This document shows positions 16,770-23,711 of a stretch of 64,000 nucleotides of DNA, piece by piece; position 1 is the stretch's first letter, and each line of letters starts with the position of its first letter. Origin of the DNA: an uncultured Christensenellaceae bacterium (lineage in GTDB: Bacteria > Bacillota > Clostridia > Christensenellales > Borkfalkiaceae). The stretch is from assembly GCA_910588685.1 (NCBI GenBank), contig CAJUPX010000004.1, positions 37,185 to 101,184 on the forward strand, given 5' to 3'. The position numbers and the translations under genes were made by a program. The notes beneath the pieces are model-generated. The model ran no database searches. It worked only from the letters and a program-made list of their open reading frames with translations, and had not been told where the DNA came from.

Positions 16770-17213
16770 TTGGGCTTGTCTTTTGGAGGCAAGCCCATTT
16801 TTTTATTCTCAAAAGGAGGTGTAGAGTATAGGTCGAAACGAAGCCTTGAACAAAACAAACTCTTGTGGGTGCTTTTGGGAAAGTTGGCTATGGCTATGAG
16901 CGGAAAGAAGAACAAGGTATCGAGCGAAGAGGCTTATGCCATTATGCTCGAAGAAGCGAATGTTTCCTACGATTACCTATTAGCCCTTCCCGAAGCCGAG
17001 CCTATGTTAAAGAAGTCATTCCGAGTAGTCCGAAAAATGGGTGAAAGGAAGGTCAATGGCAAGACTCTCAATGTTTATCAATACTTCATCGGCTCTTCAA
17101 AATTCGACACGCAAGAGATGACGGAACTCATTGAGGCTACGCTTGATAAACTTGCCGAACTTGGAATCTACGATTCCGAAATCGAGGTTGCAAGAGGAGA
17201 ATACAAGCGATGA
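16770..17213 (+). CDS. NinB-like phage recombination-module protein, start uncertain
   Basis: The frame gives up to 147 residues. The conserved part begins RSLEQNKLLWVLLGKLA and ends with YQYFIGSSKFDTQEMTELIEATLDKLAELGI, a pattern I associate with a common phage protein of Clostridia annotated as NinB-like or hypothetical and usually near HNH and SSB genes. The first ~15 codons from the TTG at 16770 lie across a terminator hairpin and are probably not translated. A strong AAGGAGGT site lies at 16813-16820, but no ATG, GTG or TTG follows in frame at the right distance, so the true start is missing, non-standard or destroyed. The stop overlaps the HNH gene (ATGA). Confidence 0.55.
   Translation: MGLSFGGKPIFLFSKGGVEYRSKRSLEQNKLLWVLLGKLAMAMSGKKNKVSSEEAYAIMLEEANVSYDYLLALPEAEPMLKKSFRVVRKMGERKVNGKTLNVYQYFIGSSKFDTQEMTELIEATLDKLAELGIYDSEIEVARGEYKR
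16771..16805 (+). terminator. Second intrinsic terminator, in tandem
   Basis: TGGGCTTG (16771-16778) pairs with CAAGCCCA (16790-16797), followed by seven T. With the preceding hairpin it would block transcription entering the element from the left. Confidence 0.7.
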
Positions 17214-17509
17214 AATCCAAACGAACGAAAGCCCTTGCAATTACCCCGAAAGTCAAAAAGGCGGTTTACGACAGGGACGGCGGGAGGTGTGTTTTGTGCG
17301 GTAGCCCTTACGGGCTGCCCGAGGCGCACTATATCCCGCGCTCGCAGGGCGGGCTCGGCATAGAGGAAAATATCGTAACACTATGCCGAAATTGCCACCG
17401 TGAACTCGACCAAACTACACGCCGGGCAGAACTGCTCAAGCGCGTAAAGGCTCACCTTGATATATGGTACCCGGGCTTTTCGGACAACGACCGAATTTAT
17501 AAAAAATAG
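17210..17509 (+). CDS. HNH endonuclease domain protein
   Basis: 99 residues. An HNH nuclease core is visible: VYDRDGGRCVLCGSP with a CxxC pair, then EAHYIPRSQGG, and IVTLCRNCHRELDQ with the second CxxC pair and catalytic/structural histidines. Such small HNH proteins are common in phage genomes, where they assist packaging or recombination. The start overlaps the NinB-like gene stop and the SSB gene follows 14 bases on. The body of this gene has a host-like GC-rich composition, unlike the AT-rich structural genes further right. Confidence 0.85.
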   Translation: MKSKRTKALAITPKVKKAVYDRDGGRCVLCGSPYGLPEAHYIPRSQGGLGIEENIVTLCRNCHRELDQTTRRAELLKRVKAHLDIWYPGFSDNDRIYKK

Positions 17510-17523
17510 GAGGATACACCAAA

Positions 17524-17973
17524 ATGAACAAAGTTATTTTGATAGGCAACCTTGTGCGTGATGTGGAGCTTTCCACTACACCCAGCGGCGTATCGGTGGC
17601 AAAGTTTACCCTCGCGGTAAATCGCAACTTTCAGAATTCTGCGGGCGAACGCGAGGCAGACTATCCCAACATTATAGCGTGGCGCGACCTTGCAGACCGT
17701 TGCGCGCAATACCTTTCCAAAGGGAAAAAGGCGGCGGTGGTAGGTATGCTGCAAACACGCTCGTATGAGGTGGAGGGGCAAAAGCGATACGTTACCGAGG
17801 TGGTGGCAAGCGAGGTCGAATTCTTGACCCCGAAAGGTGAAAGCCAGCAAGAGGCGCCGAGAGGTAACGCAGCACCGCAAGGGCAGAGAAATAGGCGACG
17901 CGACGAGCTCGTGCCGATTGACGACGACAGCGACTTGCCTTTCTACCCCCGGAAAAAAGAAAGCACTTTTTGA
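17524..17973 (+). CDS. ssb: Single-stranded DNA-binding protein (phage-type copy)
   Basis: 149 residues. OB-fold start MNKVILIGNLVRDVELSTTPSG is diagnostic, followed by VAKFTLAVNR, IIAWRDLADRCAQYLSKG and YEVEGQKRYVTEVVASEVEFL. The C-terminal linker is short and polar. The usual acidic tip is only partly kept: DDDSDLPF occurs, but followed by a basic extension (YPRKKESTF), so partner binding through the tip may be impaired. Its place beside NinB-like and HNH genes suggests the phage recombination/replication module rather than the host chromosomal ssb. Confidence 0.92.
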   Translation: MNKVILIGNLVRDVELSTTPSGVSVAKFTLAVNRNFQNSAGEREADYPNIIAWRDLADRCAQYLSKGKKAAVVGMLQTRSYEVEGQKRYVTEVVASEVEFLTPKGESQQEAPRGNAAPQGQRNRRRDELVPIDDDSDLPFYPRKKESTF

Positions 17974-17977
17974 GGGT

Positions 17978-18259
17978 ATGACGGCAGAAACCGACTTGCC
18001 GGAAAGAGTAAAAGCCGCCGTATATAAGTGGCTGGAATATAAAAAGTACAACTATCAAGAAACCTTGATTTGGAATGGCTTGCAAGTGGCTATTTTCCTC
18101 ATTATGGGTTGTATTAAAATGTATAACTCTTTTATGTTTGTAACCGGGGAATATCGGACGAGGATAGTCAACAAAACAAACAACCTCGAAATGTTCCATA
18201 ACTACATTCAATCGCTTCCCAAAGAGGAAGTAAAGACGGAGGTCGAAAATGAGCAATAA
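17978..18259 (+). CDS. Small protein of the element, possibly a deletion fusion
   Basis: 93 residues from ATG 17978, close behind ssb; the open frame extends upstream to 17837 but that part is the shadow of ssb. The first ~30 residues (LPERVKAAVYKWLEYKKYNY) resemble a helix found in phage replication-associated proteins, while the rest (GLQVAIFLIMGCIKM and onward) contains a hydrophobic stretch and does not continue that resemblance. The end overlaps the next gene by 11 bases. One explanation is a fusion of an early phage gene with unrelated downstream sequence at a deletion point; another is a true small membrane protein. Confidence 0.45.
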   Translation: MTAETDLPERVKAAVYKWLEYKKYNYQETLIWNGLQVAIFLIMGCIKMYNSFMFVTGEYRTRIVNKTNNLEMFHNYIQSLPKEEVKTEVENEQ

Positions 18260-19481
18260 TACTTTGATTCCTTTATGGAAACAACTCGGATATTCAAGTC
18301 AAGCGGAGTATATCCAAGCAATGAACTCGAAGAAAACGCCTATTTCTACCGTGGGCGCTTCTCCTAAACTCCCTTCGTTAAATAACTATGCGCCCGTTAT
18401 AAATCCTTCCGTTGGGGGTGGTCTCGGAGTAAGTCCGAAAGTACCTTCACTCGACACCTCGGCAATAAGGAAGAATATGCTCGACAGTTCAAAAGTCGGC
18501 GTTATCGGTGGAGGCGGCGTTCCCGGTGGTGTAACCAAAGAGGGAGTAATTATTGGCGGTGGGGGCAATCTTGAAAAAATGCCTACGATTCTTCCGAGTA
18601 GACCAAGCACGTCAAAGCCTCAATCTACTCCTAATCCGTTTGACAACTACCTTCAATTATCCAAAGGCAATACGCAAGCGCCGATTCAACAACCTACAAG
18701 CAATCCGACTCCTCCCACAACGGAGCAAGGAGGGAGGACGGACGCCGGCTCTTACAATGGCACAAACGACTTCCTCGAAATGTTCAAGGAAAACTACGGC
18801 TATGACTATGACGGGTCTCCCTTGACGAGAAGAGAGGGTATGAGCGATAGCGTGTGGAACGTCCTCAAAAACCTTTATGGGTATTATCAACAAGGTCTTA
18901 ACGATGAAAGTCAAAAAGCCGCCGATGAAGAAAATCGTAATTCCTATTATGATTCGCAACTTGAATCATTGCTCGAACAATATAGAGCCTCGCAAGAGTC
19001 TCTCGATAAGAGCAAATCGCAAGCGCAACAAGCGGCAAGTATCACGCTCGATAAGTTAAAAAAATATCTCCCGGCACAAGTAAAGGCGCAAGGTCTCGGA
19101 GGGCTGGGCGTGAGCGAGACTTCGCAACTCCAAGCCTACAATAACTATGCGAATACTATGGGGAATATCGAGAGCGATTATCAAACAAATAAAACCTCTC
19201 TCGATACCAACAAGACAAGTGCGACAAACGAACTCGAACAATACCGGCAAAACGCTTTACAAAGCATAGCCGATAAGTACAACGAAGCCGCTGCCTCTCG
19301 TAAAGAGTTAGCCGGAAGTACGAGCAAAAATATCTTTGAGGGAACGCAAGCGGATAACTACGAGACCTTGAAGGGGATAATCTCTGGGGCTTCGGACGAG
19401 ACAACGGACGCACTCTTCCAACAAATTATGAGCGGAGATATTAACGAAGAGCAAAAGAATCTCCTTACAATGCCTATTTAA
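18249..19481 (+). CDS. Virion-like protein with glycine-rich N-terminus and coiled coil
   Basis: 410 residues. The N-terminal ~130 residues are rich in Gly, Pro, Ser and Val with repeated VIGGGG-type runs. A helical, Gln/Ser/Lys-rich region (about residues 230-370) with heptad character follows, including QAYNNYANTMGNIESDYQTN. This composition is common in phage ejection or tail-tip proteins, but I cannot name a family. It ends abruptly after NLLTMPI, exactly where a different frame picks up conserved sequence of another protein, so the C-terminus is probably truncated. AT-rich codon use (many AAT, ATT, TCG, CAA) differs from the flanking host genes. Confidence 0.55.
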   Translation: MSNNTLIPLWKQLGYSSQAEYIQAMNSKKTPISTVGASPKLPSLNNYAPVINPSVGGGLGVSPKVPSLDTSAIRKNMLDSSKVGVIGGGGVPGGVTKEGVIIGGGGNLEKMPTILPSRPSTSKPQSTPNPFDNYLQLSKGNTQAPIQQPTSNPTPPTTEQGGRTDAGSYNGTNDFLEMFKENYGYDYDGSPLTRREGMSDSVWNVLKNLYGYYQQGLNDESQKAADEENRNSYYDSQLESLLEQYRASQESLDKSKSQAQQAASITLDKLKKYLPAQVKAQGLGGLGVSETSQLQAYNNYANTMGNIESDYQTNKTSLDTNKTSATNELEQYRQNALQSIADKYNEAAASRKELAGSTSKNIFEGTQADNYETLKGIISGASDETTDALFQQIMSGDINEEQKNLLTMPI

Positions 19482-20653
19482 GTGAACTTGGGGCGCACGA
19501 ATCGGAATATCTTCTTGGCAATGAAGCCTTCATCGATAAAATAGTACGCAAGGACAAATCCCTTGCCGCAAAGATTATCGATAAAATCCGCAACCTCAAA
19601 TCTATGTTTGAGAAAACAAACGATACGAAAACGAAGAAAGAACAAAGGCTCGTCAATAAAGCCGAAAAACTTTGGCTCAATGCCGTTGAGAAGGCTGGAT
19701 TGAAATATTCCGGAGGAAGGATATACCGTAGGCGAGAGGTTGACGTTGAGGCTCAAAATGAGTATAATGGAGAGGTAGCCGAGGTTAGGTTATCAAGAAA
19801 AGATAAACTTCTTTATGGTATATTTCCGACCTACAAAGAAAGCGCCGGGAGCGAGGCGAATACCCTCGCAACTCGTTGGGCGCATAGAGCCGATATTCAA
19901 ACGGGAGACCGCACGGCTATATCATATCACGATAATTGGTATTTGATAGAGAAGTTTGAAGATTCGGATTTAGGCTATCAAATCGTGGCGCAAATAACCG
20001 CCAAACAATATCAAGAATTTATTGAGGAGAGAAATAATGGCATTGGAAAAGGACAATCCATACAGAAAGGGGTTAGTAGCCTTACTTCAATCGATAGAAG
20101 AGCAAATTCCTCTAACCGAGGGGTCGTATCTGACAATCCGTTATCACCTCGAAACGGAAGAGGCGATAATCAAGTTCAACGAGTGGGTGAAGAGCAATCT
20201 CAAAGAGGGAAAACTCAAAGCAACCGAAGCGGAGATAGTGAGGGCGGCGGTCAAGGCAAGCAAAGAATAAAATTCTCGCTTAAAATAGGCGATGAAACGC
20301 TCCAAGGCATAGGGGAAGAAAATAGAAATCTTGTAGCATTACACAATCTCTCCGAGACAAAACTCTTGAAGGTTTTAGAACTCGGAGGTTTTCCTATGCC
20401 TTCGATTGCCGTTACAAGAGCCGAATTGTCGCACGATGAGTTTGGCGATATAACGGTTATTTTCGGAAGAGATACGATAGACCCTCAAAAGAGAAAAGAA
20501 AATAAGGTTTATTCCAAAGACGGGTGGACGCCTACCGTTCCACAAATCGAATATAAGCCAAGCGAGAAAGTCCAAAAAAGAATACACGACAAATATTATG
20601 CTCTTGCAAGAGAAGTCGGTTATGAGACGGTAAAATTACTTGCAAACGCTTGA
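19445..20653 (+). pseudogene. 5'-truncated polyvalent phage protein (C-terminal domains)
   Basis: The frame is open from 19445 but has no start until ATG 19604, although protein-like sequence (AYLSELGAHESEYLLGNEAF) runs well upstream of that ATG. It is therefore the tail of a longer protein fused out of frame to the preceding gene. After a helical segment comes a globular part (WAHRADIQTGDRTAISYHDNWYLIEKF), a polar Ser/Asn/Arg/Gly linker, then KFSLK and a final domain beginning NLVALHNLSETKLLKVLELGGFPMPS. I associate that last block with the large multi-domain (MuF/LPD-type) proteins of Clostridia phages and conjugative elements; its activity is unknown. Confidence 0.6.
20037..20270 (+). CDS. 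Small protein nested in another frame of the polyvalent protein
   Basis: 77 residues from ATG 20037 with a GAGGAGAG ribosome site at 20025-20032. It lies wholly inside the larger frame, shifted by +1. Its sequence looks like a real soluble helical protein (YRKGLVALLQSIEEQIPLTEG, EEAIIKFNEWVKSNLK, ATEAEIVRAAVKASKE) with ordinary codon use, whereas the larger frame over the same bases yields only a low-complexity polar linker. I infer that this is a genuine gene, and that the linker frame tolerates the overlap. Function unknown; a partner or antitoxin for the surrounding protein is one possibility. Confidence 0.6.
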   Translation: MALEKDNPYRKGLVALLQSIEEQIPLTEGSYLTIRYHLETEEAIIKFNEWVKSNLKEGKLKATEAEIVRAAVKASKE

Positions 20654-20663
20654 CAAATTAACA

Positions 20664-20679
20664 ATAAAGTTTTTAAAAT
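20664..20679 (+). repeat. Right direct repeat (putative attR)
   Basis: Copy of ATAAAGTTTTTAAAAT, four bases upstream of the 6S RNA -35 box. Confidence 0.7.
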
Positions 20680-20683
20680 ACCG

Positions 20684-20712
20684 TTGCATTTTTTTGTTAG
20701 GCGGAGTATAAT
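20684..20712 (+). promoter_or_regulatory. Promoter of 6S RNA
   Basis: TTGCAT at 20684-20689, 17-base spacer, TATAAT at 20707-20712; start expected near 20719. Confidence 0.8.
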
Positions 20713-20718
20713 ATTAGT

Positions 20719-20901
20719 ACAGTCTGCGGTGTGCGTGGTATGGGAAATTCGTAATCCACAAAGTTATTTAGGGAGCAAGCCGTTTGCGGGAATAGGCAAG
20801 GTCTGATTTATCGGAAAGTCCGATGTTCCGCTCCGCTGCACCCACCTGCGAGATGCGGGTTAATACTTTTTCATATCACGGCACAGGCGGATTGTTTTTT
20901 T
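20719..20901 (+). ncRNA. ssrS: 6S RNA
   Basis: About 180 bases downstream of a strong sigma-A promoter. The 5' strand TCTGCGGTGTGCGTGGTATG (20723-20742) pairs almost completely with the 3' strand CATATCACGGCACAGGCGGA (20872-20891), giving the long closing stem typical of 6S RNA. Inside lie an open bubble and internal helices, including GGGAGCAAGCC and the GGTCTGATTTATCGGAAAGTCC region, which resemble Firmicutes 6S RNAs as I remember them. 6S RNA mimics an open promoter and sequesters sigma-A RNA polymerase in stationary phase. A T-run at 20894-20901 ends the transcript. No protein-coding frame fits this stretch. Confidence 0.75.
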
Positions 20902-20911
20902 GTAACACTTA

Positions 20912-20934
20912 AAGCCCGGAAAATTTCCGGGCTT
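20912..20934. terminator. Terminator between 6S RNA and the ABC-F gene
   Basis: AAGCCCGGAAA (20912-20922) pairs with TTTCCGGGCTT (20924-20934). It can serve the 6S RNA on + and the converging ABC-F gene on -. Confidence 0.75.
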
Positions 20935-20952
20935 ATTAATTTTAAAACGCAG

Positions 20953-22428
20953 CTAATTTAAAGGCGGAGTCAGTTTGACTGTCGCGGTTGCGATGTTTTT
21001 TGTAAACGCTTGGTCGTGCTCAACGAATATCATAGACGGTTTAAACTCGCACAGCAGCTTTTCAATTTGTATGCGCGAATATATATCAATGAAGTTGAGC
21101 GGTTCGTCCCAAACGTATAAATGCGCTTTGTCGCACAGGCTCTTTGCGATTAAAACCTTTTTCTTCTGACCGTCGGAAAATTCGGCAATATCTTTATCAA
21201 ACTGTCCTTTATCAACGCCCATTTTATGCAAAACTGCCTTAAATAAGCTATCTTCGGTTTTATTCTGAGCAGCAAAGTCCGAAAGCTTCCCTCTAAGGTG
21301 CGAAAAGCTCTGCGGCACGTAAGAAATTATAAGACCGGAGCCCGTAATTACCTGCCCGGAGTATTCAATGCTCTGACCGCATAAAATCTTTAAAAGACTG
21401 CTTTTTCCGCTGCCGTTCGCGCCTTCGAGTGCAATCCGCTGCCCGCGTATAATATTAAATGTAACGGGCGCGCAAACGCCTTTTCCGCCGTAAAATGGCG
21501 TAACGGCGTTAAATGCCGCAAGGCGTTCGCTGCGGTATATAAGGGGGGCAATTTTAAGACTGCTGTCAACCTCGGCGTTTTTTAACAGCTCGGATTTTTG
21601 TTCGATTTCCTTCTGCTGTCTTGCCTCAACAACCTTTGCGCGCTTCATCATTTTAGCGGACATATGCCCAACGTAGCCTTTGTCCGCCGCGCCCGTTTTG
21701 GAAGCTTCCACGCGGTCCGCCCAGTCCGCTGTTCGCCTCGCCGTAACCTGCAACCGCTTAATGTCCGTTTGCAGCCTGTCGTTCTGTTTTTGCTCAAAGT
21801 CCTGCTGCCGCTCGAAGTTGGTCATAAAAGACGAAAAATTGCCGCTCTGCACCTCGATATTCGCGCGGTTCAAAGATAAAATGTGGTCTACGCAGCCGTC
21901 TAAAAAGTTTCGGTCGTGCGAAACGAGTATAAAACTTTTTTTCCTGCGCAAATACTCCGCAACAATATGTCTTGCGCGTATATCCAGATGGTTTGTGGGC
22001 TCGTCTATAAGCAGAAAACGCCCCTCGTTTAAAAACAGCGCGGCAAGCAAAGCCTTTGTCTGTTCGCCGTTTGACAGAGTTTCAAACGGTCTGTACAGCG
22101 TTTCCGCGTCTAAATCGAGGTAGGAAAACTCCCTGATAAACTGCCAGGTCAGCGCTTCGGGGCACACTTCGTTTAGAATATCTTCGGTGAGCATTGTTTT
22201 GTCCTTGACGGGATAGGGAAAGTAATCAAACTGCACGGACGCCGATATTTTTCCGCCGTATTCGTATTTTCCCTGCAATAGCTTTAAAAAAGTGGTTTTA
22301 CCTCTGCCGTTTCTGCCTACAAAACCGAGTTTCCAGTCGCTGTCTATCTGAAAATTGACGTTTTCAAATATTGCGCTGTCGCTTGAAGGGTATGAAAAAG
22401 TAAGATTTTCAACTTTTATAACAGACAT
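20953..22428 (-). CDS. Lsa-type ABC-F ribosomal protection protein
   Basis: 491 residues with two ABC ATPase domains and no membrane segment, the ABC-F layout. Domain 1: Walker A GRNGRGKTT, signature LSNGEQTKALLA, Walker B FLLIDEPTNHLD. Domain 2: Walker A GANGSGKSS, signature FSDGQKKKVLIA, Walker B LYVWDEPLNFID. Between them is a charged helical linker, the part that reaches into the ribosome. The N-terminal pattern (WKLGFVGRNGRGKTTFLKLLQ) resembles the Lsa/CplR group, which dislodges lincosamides, streptogramin A and pleuromutilins. Resistance spectrum is inferred, not shown. Expression appears controlled by a leader peptide and attenuator upstream. AGGAGG-like GGAGGTTAAATT precedes the start. 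Confidence 0.88.
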   Translation of the reverse strand: MSVIKVENLTFSYPSSDSAIFENVNFQIDSDWKLGFVGRNGRGKTTFLKLLQGKYEYGGKISASVQFDYFPYPVKDKTMLTEDILNEVCPEALTWQFIREFSYLDLDAETLYRPFETLSNGEQTKALLAALFLNEGRFLLIDEPTNHLDIRARHIVAEYLRRKKSFILVSHDRNFLDGCVDHILSLNRANIEVQSGNFSSFMTNFERQQDFEQKQNDRLQTDIKRLQVTARRTADWADRVEASKTGAADKGYVGHMSAKMMKRAKVVEARQQKEIEQKSELLKNAEVDSSLKIAPLIYRSERLAAFNAVTPFYGGKGVCAPVTFNIIRGQRIALEGANGSGKSSLLKILCGQSIEYSGQVITGSGLIISYVPQSFSHLRGKLSDFAAQNKTEDSLFKAVLHKMGVDKGQFDKDIAEFSDGQKKKVLIAKSLCDKAHLYVWDEPLNFIDIYSRIQIEKLLCEFKPSMIFVEHDQAFTKNIATATVKLTPPLN

Positions 22429-22445
22429 AATTTAACCTCCTTGCA

Positions 22446-22477
22446 TAAAAAAAGAGCTATGGAAAAGTAATTCCATA
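22446..22477 (-). terminator. Transcription attenuator of the ABC-F gene
   Basis: On the minus strand TATGGAA (22477-22471) pairs with TTCCATA (22464-22458), followed by CTC and a run of eight T (22453-22446). It lies between the leader peptide and the ABC-F ribosome site, where an intrinsic terminator would reduce expression unless an alternative fold forms. Confidence 0.75.
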
Positions 22478-22534
22478 ACCCGATAGATATTATTTTATGA
22501 AATAAAAAACTTTCCTGTAAATTAAATATTTAAT

Positions 22535-22555
22535 TCAACAAGAAAATTTCTCCAT
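22535..22555 (-). CDS. Leader peptide MEKFSC upstream of the ABC-F gene
   Basis: A six-codon frame (ATG at 22555, TGA at 22537-22535) with its own CAGGAG ribosome site at 22568-22563, spaced seven bases. It stands ~60 bases ahead of an intrinsic terminator. In characterised ABC-F and erm genes, drug-stalled ribosomes on such a peptide refold the leader and allow read-through. That mechanism is inferred here from position and layout. Confidence 0.65.
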   Translation of the reverse strand: MEKFSC

Positions 22556-22576
22556 TTTTCACTCCTGATTTTTAAT

Positions 22577-22606
22577 AATTTCCAACAGAAATATCTGTTG
22601 GAAATT
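22577..22606 (-). repeat. Perfect 12-bp hairpin directly after tRNA-Glu
   Basis: AATTTCCAACAG (22577-22588) and CTGTTGGAAATT (22595-22606) form a 12-bp stem with a six-base loop, starting three bases after the tRNA 3' end. On the minus strand it is followed by ATTAAAAATC rather than a T-run, so it is a poor intrinsic terminator and may be a processing or 3'-end signal. Confidence 0.65.
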
Positions 22607-22608
22607 AA

Positions 22609-22683
22609 TGGTGACCTTGCCGGGAATCGAACCCGGGATTGAGCCTTGAGAGGGCTCCGTCTTAACCGCTTGACCACAAGGCC
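22609..22683 (-). tRNA. tRNA-Glu (CTC)
   Basis: Minus strand. The acceptor arm GGCCTTG (22683-22677) pairs with CAAGGTC (22619-22613) with one G-U; the anticodon stem GAGCC/GGCTC encloses the loop CTCTCAA, giving anticodon CTC for GAG codons. The T-loop GGTTCGATTCC is canonical. Discriminator A and encoded CCA end at 22609. Only tRNA in the window. Confidence 0.95.
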
Positions 22684-22743
22684 GTGGTAATAAAGCAAAT
22701 GTAATTGTTCTCTTCCATTAAGACTATCTCAATTACAAATGAG

Positions 22744-22772
22744 ATTATAACATAAAAAAAAACACTTGGCAA
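22744..22772 (-). promoter_or_regulatory. Promoter of tRNA-Glu (and probably the ABC-F gene)
   Basis: Minus strand: TTGCCA (22772-22767), 17-base spacer, TATAAT (22749-22744). Start near 22737, ~54 bases ahead of the tRNA. No other convincing promoter lies between the tRNA and the ABC-F gene. Confidence 0.75.
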
Positions 22773-22805
22773 GTAAAAAATTATGTCTTTTATAAAAATA
22801 TGTAA

Positions 22806-23181
22806 TAATTTAAAAGCCGGCGTTTGATATGCACCCCAAAAGTTAGACAACTTTTGGGGTGCATAATTTTATGAGAAAGAAAGGAACAAAGAATAAAAAG
22901 TATAGCACAGAGTATGTCAAGGAAATGTAACTGTATGGATAACGGAGCAATGGAAAACTTCTTCGGAAGATTAAAGGTTTAAATGATCTACGGAGAGAAA
23001 TTCTCTTCGTTTGAAAACTTTATAACGAAACTTCACGAATACATTTCTTACTACAACAACGAACATATTATTTTAACCTGAAAATGAATCCGGTGCAATT
23101 CCGAACTCAATCTCAATTATAATTATTTAATTTTTTGTCCAAACTTTGGGGTTCACTTCATTTTTGACGGCTTTTAAATTA
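22806..23181 (-). terminator. Terminator arms of the amidase gene, split by the IS remnant
   Basis: TAATTTAAAAGCCG (22806-22819) is exactly complementary to CGGCTTTTAAATTA (23168-23181), which overlaps the stop codon of the amidase gene. The two arms flank the IS remnant. Together they would have made a typical AAAAGCC...GGCTTTT intrinsic terminator before the insertion. Confidence 0.65.
22830..23155 (+). mobile_element. IS3-family remnant (326 bp) with inverted ends
   Basis: The ends TGCACCCCAAAAGTTAGACA (22830-22849) and the reverse complement of 23136-23155 agree at 16 of 20 positions, beginning TGnACCCCAAA as in IS3/IS150-group insertion sequences. Inside are a 19-codon start of orfA (22871-22930, MRKKGTKNKKYS then a premature stop) and a piece of orfB: MDNGAMENFFGRLK, which contains the glutamate of the DDE triad, then a stop, then YGEKFSSFENFITKL and EYISYYNNE. 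Most of both genes is deleted and the remainder has stops, so it is immobile unless a related IS acts in trans. The left end is itself palindromic: GCACCCCAAAAGTT is followed after four bases by its complement. Confidence 0.85.
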
Positions 23182-23664
23182 ATCTTTTCTTACGCCGATT
23201 ATGTGTAAACCGCGTACTTTTGCAAAATTATAAGAGTAGAGGGGTTTGTTAAATGCATCGTACGAGTGTGCGGCAACGAGTATGCGTCCGCCCGAAACGC
23301 TTACAACTACGGGTGAATGATAAAAGTCGCCGGTGGCGTTGCCGAGCTGAACAATATCGCCTACTTCCAGCTTATCAAGAGGAACAACCTTTGCGTACGG
23401 TCCCGCGCCTTCGTTGGAAGTTAAAAAATTATAGAGGTATTCAACGCCCGTCCAAGATGCCGTTCTGTCGTTTGCGGATTTGTAAAACCAGCCCAAAACC
23501 GGTGTGTAATTCATTACGCCCGCGCCGGCATAAATGCACTGCGAGGCGAAGTTTGTGCAGTCGCCGCCTATTCTGCTGAAATCGTAAAAGGCGGGGTTTC
23601 TTTTAAAAGCCCATTTTTTTGCATAGGCAAGGGCGGCTTGCCTGTCGTAAACTAATTCTTGCAT
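23179..23664 (-). CDS. Amidase-fold (Amidase_6-type) protein
   Basis: 161 residues. The motif GGDCTNFASQCIYAGAG (about residue 33) matches the putative amidase domain family with a Cys nucleophile in a papain-like/NlpC-like fold; the matching histidine is probably in FYHSPVVVSVSGG and a polar third residue in VAAHSYD. Members occur in Clostridia, often with cell-wall context. No signal peptide is visible, so either the protein acts inside or the start is incomplete. It has no Shine-Dalgarno; a weak TATTAT box ends five bases before the ATG, so it may be a leaderless transcript. Substrate unknown. Confidence 0.8.
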   Translation of the reverse strand: MQELVYDRQAALAYAKKWAFKRNPAFYDFSRIGGDCTNFASQCIYAGAGVMNYTPVLGWFYKSANDRTASWTGVEYLYNFLTSNEGAGPYAKVVPLDKLEVGDIVQLGNATGDFYHSPVVVSVSGGRILVAAHSYDAFNKPLYSYNFAKVRGLHIIGVRKD

Positions 23665-23711
23665 ACTCTATAATATGCGCAGGTGAACCGCGCGGTGAAC
23701 GGCGCAAGCGT

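Larger units (their letters stand above)
16675..20679. mobile_element. Decayed prophage-like element bounded by 16-bp direct repeats
   Basis: The segment between identical copies of ATAAAGTTTTTAAAAT (16675-16690 and 20664-20679) differs from its surroundings: it carries phage-type genes and separates the aspS2 promoter from the 6S RNA promoter. Just inside each repeat the ends resemble each other in inverted orientation: both begin TGTT and share GTTTGCAA at the same offset (positions 17-24 inward). Contents are a NinB-like protein, HNH nuclease, SSB, a small unknown, a virion-like coiled-coil protein and the end of a polyvalent phage protein. No integrase, portal or terminase is present. The junctions suggest a prophage reduced by internal deletions while both att sites were kept. 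Confidence 0.7.
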
